Positions 59,705 through 64,000 of a stretch of 64,000 nucleotides of DNA are shown in pieces (the first letter of the stretch is position 1; the number at the start of each line of letters is the position of its first letter). The stretch is from Pseudomonadota bacterium. GTDB lineage: Bacteria; Pseudomonadota; Gammaproteobacteria; Burkholderiales; Burkholderiaceae_C. The stretch is taken from assembly GCA_963205115.1 (NCBI GenBank), contig CAUJHV010000029.1, positions 124,001-188,000 of the forward strand, written 5' to 3'. The notes below the pieces were generated by a model. That model was not told where the DNA came from. It did not search any database and saw only the letters and a list, made by a program, of their open reading frames with translations. Both the position numbers and the translations under genes were made by a program.

Positions 59705-60079
59705 GGCCGATCGACGGGCGGCACGTGTCAGTCGCCTCGACGGTCCGCGCCGCGGCCCAGGGTCGTGGCCACAGACTCAGCGGCCAGACGCGGCGATCTG
59801 CAGGGCAGAGTCCACGCGAGGGCGCAGATTCGAGCGGACGCACGGCTCCATCGGTGCCCGCTCGGCCGAATCACATAGATGCGACAATGTATATTATGAC
59901 AACTTAGAAATCGACGGGCCTGCGGTTCGCCGGACACATGGCAAGACGCCCACTCGGCATGGCGCTTCGACCCCCGTCCTTCGACGTCCCGTGTGCGCAT
60001 CGCGCATCGCGCATCGCGCATCGCGCATCGCGCATCGCGCATCGCGCACCGAGCACCGAGCACCGAGCACCGGCGTGGC
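59705..60079. other. 375-bp gene-free stretch with AT-rich island and 7-bp tandem repeat
   Basis: Between a terminator and the convergent DUF1254 gene. An AT-rich island at 59870-59910 includes a direct repeat GACAA 15 bp apart (59883 and 59898) around TGTATATTAT. The 7-bp tandem array is listed separately. No coding frame is convincing; frames through the array give only repeated low-complexity peptide. Confidence 0.55.
59995..60071. repeat. 7-bp tandem repeat array, 11 units
   Basis: Seven units GCGCATC (59995-60043), one GCGCACC and three GAGCACC (to 60071), 77 bp in all with no interruption. The order of the variants suggests stepwise expansion. It ends nine bases before the stop codon of the DUF1254 gene, in its 3' untranslated region. 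Confidence 0.95.
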
Positions 60080-61372
60080 CTAAGCATCCACGCGAACGAT
60101 GCCAGGCATCGCGACCCGGCCCTCACGCAACTCCGCGCGCGGCGCATAACAGCGCAATGCGATCTGGAACGGTCCCGCTGGTGTCGGCAACCAGTTCGCC
60201 CGCAGCTGCGGCTCTCCGGGGCTCGTGCGCTGCAGCACGATCTCGATCGAACCGTCGGCCGCCACCACCAGGCCGGCGGTCCGGTTGCCGATCGAATAGC
60301 GTCCGATCGGGTTGTCGACGAAGAACCGCCGTCCATCCGCCGTGGCCTCGTACATCGTGAACGACCAGAACGAGTCGGTGGGAATGCCGCCCGCCGGCAC
60401 ATGCAGGACGTAGCGGCTCTCGCCGTCCAGCGGCTGCCGGTCGTCATCGTGGTAGCGCACGAAATACATCGCCTCGTCGGGCTCCAAGGCGCCCAGGCCA
60501 CCCATCGCCACGGAAGCGCGCAAGGCGAAATTCCGGCCGAAATTGCCGATGTCCGCCGCGGCGGCGATCCAGCCCTGGAAGTCTCGGCGCCCGCTGGCGC
60601 CGGAGCGCCGCACGCCCTCGAATGCTGACGCGATCTGCGCGGACCAGGCCTGCTGGATGGCGACGGGAAGTTTCTCCCATGCCCGCACATCGCCTGGACT
60701 GAAGCCGATCTCGGCCCATGAAGACAAAAGCTCGCCCTCGCCGGCCGGCGGCGGGTTGCGCGCGAGCGCCTCGTTCACAACAGCCAGGAAATTCTGCGGA
60801 TCGACAGCGTCACGCGGCTGCACGCGCGCCAGCCCATCCGCACCGCCCGGTGCCACGACCTCCAACGCATTCTGCATCGCGTGCGAATGGGCGAGATCGT
60901 CCAGCCCTTCGACCAGCCAGCGCGCAAAGAGCCACACGTCCAGGCCCGGCGTGGCAATCACCCGCCCCTCCCCGCCCGGCGCCGCCTGTCCCGGCCCGAC
61001 CAGCGTCAGATCCACCGGACCGCGTGCGTCCAACCGCTCGCCGACCACGGCGATGTGGTTCGTACAGGCATCCAGCAGCGCCACCGACCAGTAGCGCCCT
61101 GGCGGCATCTGGCCCACACGAATGCGCACCGGCCCGCGCGAGAGATCCAGCCAGGCGTTCGAGTACAGCGTGTCGTTGTTCGGCGCGGTCAGCCAGCGCG
61201 AACGGTGGTCGCTGAGCGCGCGCAGGTGCTGCACCGTATTGGGCGCGTGACGCTGCGCGTTCTGTGGGCCCTGCACCGCGCGGTAGCGCGTTTGCGCCAG
61301 CACGAACAGCGGATAGCCGTAGACAAAGGCCGCGTCGATGCGGCTCGCCAACGAGTCCGCATCCGCCGTCAT
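60080..61372 (-). CDS. DUF1254/DUF1214-domain protein
   Basis: A 430-aa protein with an N-terminal DUF1254 part (VYGYPLFVLAQTRYRAVQG; RWLTAPNNDTLYSNAWLDLS) and a C-terminal DUF1214 part (FWSFTMYEATADGRRFFVDN; IEIVLQRTSPGEPQLRANWL). Proteins of this build have no firmly established activity; many are exported, but this one shows no signal peptide. ATG 61372 is chosen; a GTG two codons earlier is equally possible. It is 18 bp after the monooxygenase gene, so probably co-transcribed. Confidence 0.82.
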   Translation of the reverse strand: MTADADSLASRIDAAFVYGYPLFVLAQTRYRAVQGPQNAQRHAPNTVQHLRALSDHRSRWLTAPNNDTLYSNAWLDLSRGPVRIRVGQMPPGRYWSVALLDACTNHIAVVGERLDARGPVDLTLVGPGQAAPGGEGRVIATPGLDVWLFARWLVEGLDDLAHSHAMQNALEVVAPGGADGLARVQPRDAVDPQNFLAVVNEALARNPPPAGEGELLSSWAEIGFSPGDVRAWEKLPVAIQQAWSAQIASAFEGVRRSGASGRRDFQGWIAAAADIGNFGRNFALRASVAMGGLGALEPDEAMYFVRYHDDDRQPLDGESRYVLHVPAGGIPTDSFWSFTMYEATADGRRFFVDNPIGRYSIGNRTAGLVVAADGSIEIVLQRTSPGEPQLRANWLPTPAGPFQIALRCYAPRAELREGRVAMPGIVRVDA

Positions 61373-61390
61373 CGCCACGCGCGTGTCAGC

Positions 61391-63046
61391 TCAGGCGGCC
61401 ACGGCCGCGTGGGCCTTCTCGAAGCTGAAGTCGCGGTAGCCATTCGTCGCCGCTGCCGCGCAGTGTTCGCGGTATTTCGGGAAGCCGCCGGTAAACAGCG
61501 TCAGCCCCAGCGGCTTGTCCTTGACGTTCGCGCCGACATACCAGGTCTTGGCCTTGGACAGCAGCGTGCGATCGGCCAGGCTGGCCACGAGCGCCATCCA
61601 GGCGTCTTCGGCCTGCTTCGTGGGCTCCACGGCCTTCAGGCCGTGTTCCTTCATGTGCGTCATGAGCGCGGCGAACCAGTCCACGTCGTGTTCGCTGATG
61701 CGCACGATATTGGCCAGCGCCGCCGGGCCGTTCGGGCCGGTGGTCATGAAGAGATTCGGGAAACCTTCGAGCATGAGGCCCAGGTAGGAGCGTGCGCCGT
61801 CCTTCCACTTCTGGTTGACGGTCTGGCCGTTGCGGCCGACCACGTCGAAGGCCAGCAGCGCCCCGGTCAGGCCGTCGTAGCCCGTGGCCAGGATCAGCAT
61901 GTCCAGCTCGATCTCGCCGGAAGCCGTGCGCACGCCCTTCTCCGTGATCTCGAGGATGGGGTCCGTCTGGCAATCCACCAGGTGCACGTTGGGCAGGTTG
62001 TAGGTCTCGTAGTAGCTCGAATCCAGACAAGGCCGGCGGGCAAAAATGGGGTAGCCGCGCGGCTTGAGCTTCTCGGCAGTCACGGGATCCTTCACGACCT
62101 CGTCGATCTTGCCGCGCACGAATTCGGCCACGTGCTCATTGGCCTCGGCGTTGGCCAGCAGGTCGGAGAACGTGCCCAGCATGGCCAGGCCGCCGTTGCG
62201 CCAGCCGTCTTCCATGAGCTTTTGCCGCTCCTCGGGTGTCACGCTGAAGAAAGCGCGGGTGCTGGCCGGCCGCAGGCCGCCGTTGGGGCTGTTCAGCGCG
62301 GCCTGGCGCAAGCCGGCGTAGTTGCGCTTGACCTCGGCCACGTAGTCGGGCTCCAGCTTGCGGTTGCGCATGGGCATCGTGAAGCTGGGCGTGCGCTGCA
62401 GCACAAACAGCTCACCGGCTTTCGGCCCGACTTCCTGAACGATCTGGATGCCGGTGGAGCCGGTGCCCAGCACGCCCACGCGCTTGCCGGCATAACTCAC
62501 CGGATGATGCGGCCAGCGTGCCGCGCGGTACAGCTCGCCCTTGAAGCGGTCCAGGCCCGGGATTTCCGGATCCTTCGGCACCGACAGCGGCCCCGTGGCC
62601 ATCACGCAGTACGGGGCCTCGAAGGTCTCGCCGCCATCGGTGGTCACCACCCAGAGCTGGCGTTCTTCGTCCCAGGCGGCACGTGTGACGCGCGTGTTGA
62701 ACTTGAAGTGCTTGCGCAGGCTCAGCCGGTCGGCCACGAAATTGAAATACGCCAGCAGCTCGGGCTGCGCGGCGAAGTATTCCGACCATGTCCACTCCTG
62801 CTCGACCTCGCGCGAAAACGCGTAGCTGTAGCAGATGCTGGGCAGGTCCACACGCGCGCCGGGATAGCGGTTCCAGTACCACACGCCACCCACGTCGCCG
62901 CCCGCCTCGAAGCCTTGCACGGCCAGGCCCATCTCGCGGTACTTGTGGATCGCGTACAGCCCGCCGAAACCCGCGCCGACGACGATCACGTCCAGGCGGC
63001 GCGCCGATCCGGTTGTGGCCGGGTTTTGTCCAGGTTCAGCGTTCAT
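61391..63046 (-). CDS. Flavin-containing monooxygenase of the Baeyer-Villiger type
   Basis: A 551-aa FAD/NADPH enzyme. The FAD fold is DVIVVGAGFGGLYAIHKYRE near residue 19 and the NADPH fold is VGVLGTGSTGIQIVQEVGPK. The Baeyer-Villiger fingerprint region reads FKGELYRAARWP: it matches FxGxxxHxxxWP except Arg in place of His. WYWNRYPGARVDLPSICYSY is the flavin-side block. The ATG at 63046 (MNAEPGQNP) overlaps the end of the tetR gene by eleven bases. Substrate unknown; cyclic or linear ketones or an aromatic side-chain ketone are family options. Confidence 0.88.
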   Translation of the reverse strand: MNAEPGQNPATTGSARRLDVIVVGAGFGGLYAIHKYREMGLAVQGFEAGGDVGGVWYWNRYPGARVDLPSICYSYAFSREVEQEWTWSEYFAAQPELLAYFNFVADRLSLRKHFKFNTRVTRAAWDEERQLWVVTTDGGETFEAPYCVMATGPLSVPKDPEIPGLDRFKGELYRAARWPHHPVSYAGKRVGVLGTGSTGIQIVQEVGPKAGELFVLQRTPSFTMPMRNRKLEPDYVAEVKRNYAGLRQAALNSPNGGLRPASTRAFFSVTPEERQKLMEDGWRNGGLAMLGTFSDLLANAEANEHVAEFVRGKIDEVVKDPVTAEKLKPRGYPIFARRPCLDSSYYETYNLPNVHLVDCQTDPILEITEKGVRTASGEIELDMLILATGYDGLTGALLAFDVVGRNGQTVNQKWKDGARSYLGLMLEGFPNLFMTTGPNGPAALANIVRISEHDVDWFAALMTHMKEHGLKAVEPTKQAEDAWMALVASLADRTLLSKAKTWYVGANVKDKPLGLTLFTGGFPKYREHCAAAATNGYRDFSFEKAHAAVAA

Positions 63047-63716
63047 CCTTCTCTCCGGTCTTTGCAAGGGGTGGCACGGGGCTGGGGCCGGCGCGGTTGA
63101 GCAGGCCCAGCAACACGATGTCCAGGTATTGGTCGATGACTTCGGTGGCACGCATCGGCCCGCCGGGGCGGTGCCAGCGCGACATCTGGTTCAGGCCCGA
63201 CAGCAGCAGCCGCCCGGCAATGGACGGGTTCACGGGCCGCAGTTCGCCGCTGGCGATGCCGTCCTCAACGCAGGTGCGCAGCAGCTTTTCGTAGTCGTCG
63301 CGCTGCTGCAGCGCCAGGCCGCGGCGACCGGTGGCGCCGGCCTGCCAGAAGGCATTCGAGCCGGCAACCCACTTGTCGCGGCGCGCCTCCATCGATTCGG
63401 CCGATGCCCGCAGGAAGGCGCGCACCTTCTCGGTGGGCGTGTGCGCTCGCGCCACGGCCGTCTGCACCTCGGCCAGCAGCGAGCTCATCGATTCGATGAC
63501 CACCCGCTCGTACAGCGCGTCCTTGTTCGGGAAATAGTAGTACAGCGCCGCCTTGGTGATCTGCGCGGCCTCGGCGATGTCGCGCAGCGAGGTGGCATCG
63601 AAGCCCTTCTGCGCAAACAGCCGCCGCGCAATGGACAACAACTGCGCCTCGCGCCCATCGGCCAGGCCCGGATCGGACGCGGCCGACGACTCCTGCGATC
63701 CGGCGTCCTGGCTCAT
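63036..63716 (-). CDS. TetR-family transcriptional regulator
   Basis: A 226-aa regulator with a typical TetR DNA-binding domain: LFAQKGFDATSLRDIAEAAQ, ITKAALYYYFPNKDALYERV. The C-terminal ligand domain is of the QacR/FabR-like kind. The start is taken at ATG 63716, overlapping the enoyl-CoA hydratase stop (TGATG); a GTG one codon earlier is possible. It lies between that gene and the monooxygenase gene and likely regulates the local operon. Confidence 0.9.
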   Translation of the reverse strand: MSQDAGSQESSAASDPGLADGREAQLLSIARRLFAQKGFDATSLRDIAEAAQITKAALYYYFPNKDALYERVVIESMSSLLAEVQTAVARAHTPTEKVRAFLRASAESMEARRDKWVAGSNAFWQAGATGRRGLALQQRDDYEKLLRTCVEDGIASGELRPVNPSIAGRLLLSGLNQMSRWHRPGGPMRATEVIDQYLDIVLLGLLNRAGPSPVPPLAKTGEKDER

Positions 63717-64000
63717 CACCGGCCCTGGTAGACGGGCTTGCGCTTTTCCAGGAAGGCACGCTGCGCCTCCTTGGCGTCTTCGGTCTTCGACAGCGCCAGG
63801 GTGTTGCCCTGCTCGTAGCGGTAGGCGTCGCGCAGCGGCATGACCTCCGTCAGGCGCGCGGCTTCCTTGGCCAGGCGCACGGCGATCGGTGACTTGCTGG
63901 CGATCTCGTGGGCGATGCCCATCGCGTAGGGCAGCAGTTCGGCCTGCGGCAGGCAGGCTTCGACCAGGCCCAGGCGGTACATCTCGGCGGCCGTGATCTG
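63716..64000 (-). CDS. Enoyl-CoA hydratase/isomerase family protein, 5' end outside window
   Basis: The last 94 residues of a crotonase-fold protein, open to the window edge (QITAAEMYRLGLVEACLP). Visible are the family C-terminus IAHEIASKSPIAVRLAKEAA, DAYRYEQGNTLALSKTEDAK and EAQRAFLEKRKPVYQGR, with the usual FxEKRxPxYxG ending. The catalytic glutamates are outside the window. A CoA-thioester degradation pathway next to the monooxygenase is likely. Confidence 0.85.
   Translation of the reverse strand, partial: QITAAEMYRLGLVEACLPQAELLPYAMGIAHEIASKSPIAVRLAKEAARLTEVMPLRDAYRYEQGNTLALSKTEDAKEAQRAFLEKRKPVYQGR

Noticed and set aside
59995-60071. CRISPR-like array
   Set aside because: The unit is only 7 bp with no spacers and no cas genes nearby.

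Overview
The window is a GC-rich, gene-dense stretch (near 70% G+C by eye) with the codon use, tight ATGA/GTGA stop-start overlaps and gene content of a Betaproteobacterium of the order Burkholderiales, most like Comamonadaceae (Variovorax/Xylophilus-type); the genus is an inference. No rRNA, tRNA, IS element, prophage or CRISPR array is seen. Both edges cut genes: an ACMSD-type decarboxylase at the left and an enoyl-CoA hydratase at the right.

Region 1 (1-11855), aromatic catabolism. On the minus strand lie the 3-hydroxyanthranilate meta-cleavage genes: 3-hydroxyanthranilate dioxygenase, ACMS decarboxylase, aminomuconate-semialdehyde dehydrogenase and a RidA-type 2-aminomuconate deaminase. 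Upstream, in the same direction, is a run of a PotD/F-type binding protein, its ATPase, two permeases, a NodB-fold deacetylase, two SDR dehydrogenases and an amidase. A divergent MarR regulator sits at the head. It reads as an uptake-plus-peripheral-catabolism unit feeding the 3-hydroxyanthranilate ring-cleavage pathway; the true substrate is not evident. Region 2 (11882-16104): a GDT1/TMEM165-type cation transporter, an MDR-family dehydrogenase, a second MarR regulator and a secreted tannase-family esterase.

Region 3 (16159-24211), glycogen and methylthioadenosine. glgP is divergent from glgC-glgA, and glgA runs by overlapping reading frames into mtnP, mtnA and a class II aldolase, a gene set like the 'DHAP shunt' for 5'-deoxynucleoside salvage. 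Region 4 (24283-29625): two coupled unknown proteins, a 487-bp gene-free stretch with hairpins, a homoserine-dehydrogenase-like/SAF protein, and a coupled membrane FHA protein and exported trypsin-like protease.

Region 5 (29648-46206), polyamine use. A 16-kb minus-strand block holds puuB, puuD, puuA, spuC, potFGHI-type transporter genes, a DUF3138 outer-membrane protein, puuC, gabT, a second glutamine-synthetase-like gene and an EamA exporter. An Lrp/AsnC regulator is divergent at its head. It encodes uptake of putrescine and both the gamma-glutamyl and the direct transaminase route to GABA and succinate semialdehyde.

Region 6 (46263-64000): hemerythrin-like protein, isocitrate lyase behind a strong promoter/operator palindrome, a TPR-GGDEF diguanylate cyclase, an iron alcohol dehydrogenase, an HSL esterase coupled to a hotdog-GNAT fusion, then housekeeping ygfZ / mltG-tmk-holB-pilZ-tatD, a small conserved unknown, a gene-free stretch with an 11-unit 7-bp tandem repeat, a DUF1254 protein, a Baeyer-Villiger-type flavin monooxygenase with an altered fingerprint, a TetR regulator and the enoyl-CoA hydratase fragment. 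Several inverted repeats and a small family of intergenic repeats are the main unexplained sequence structures.
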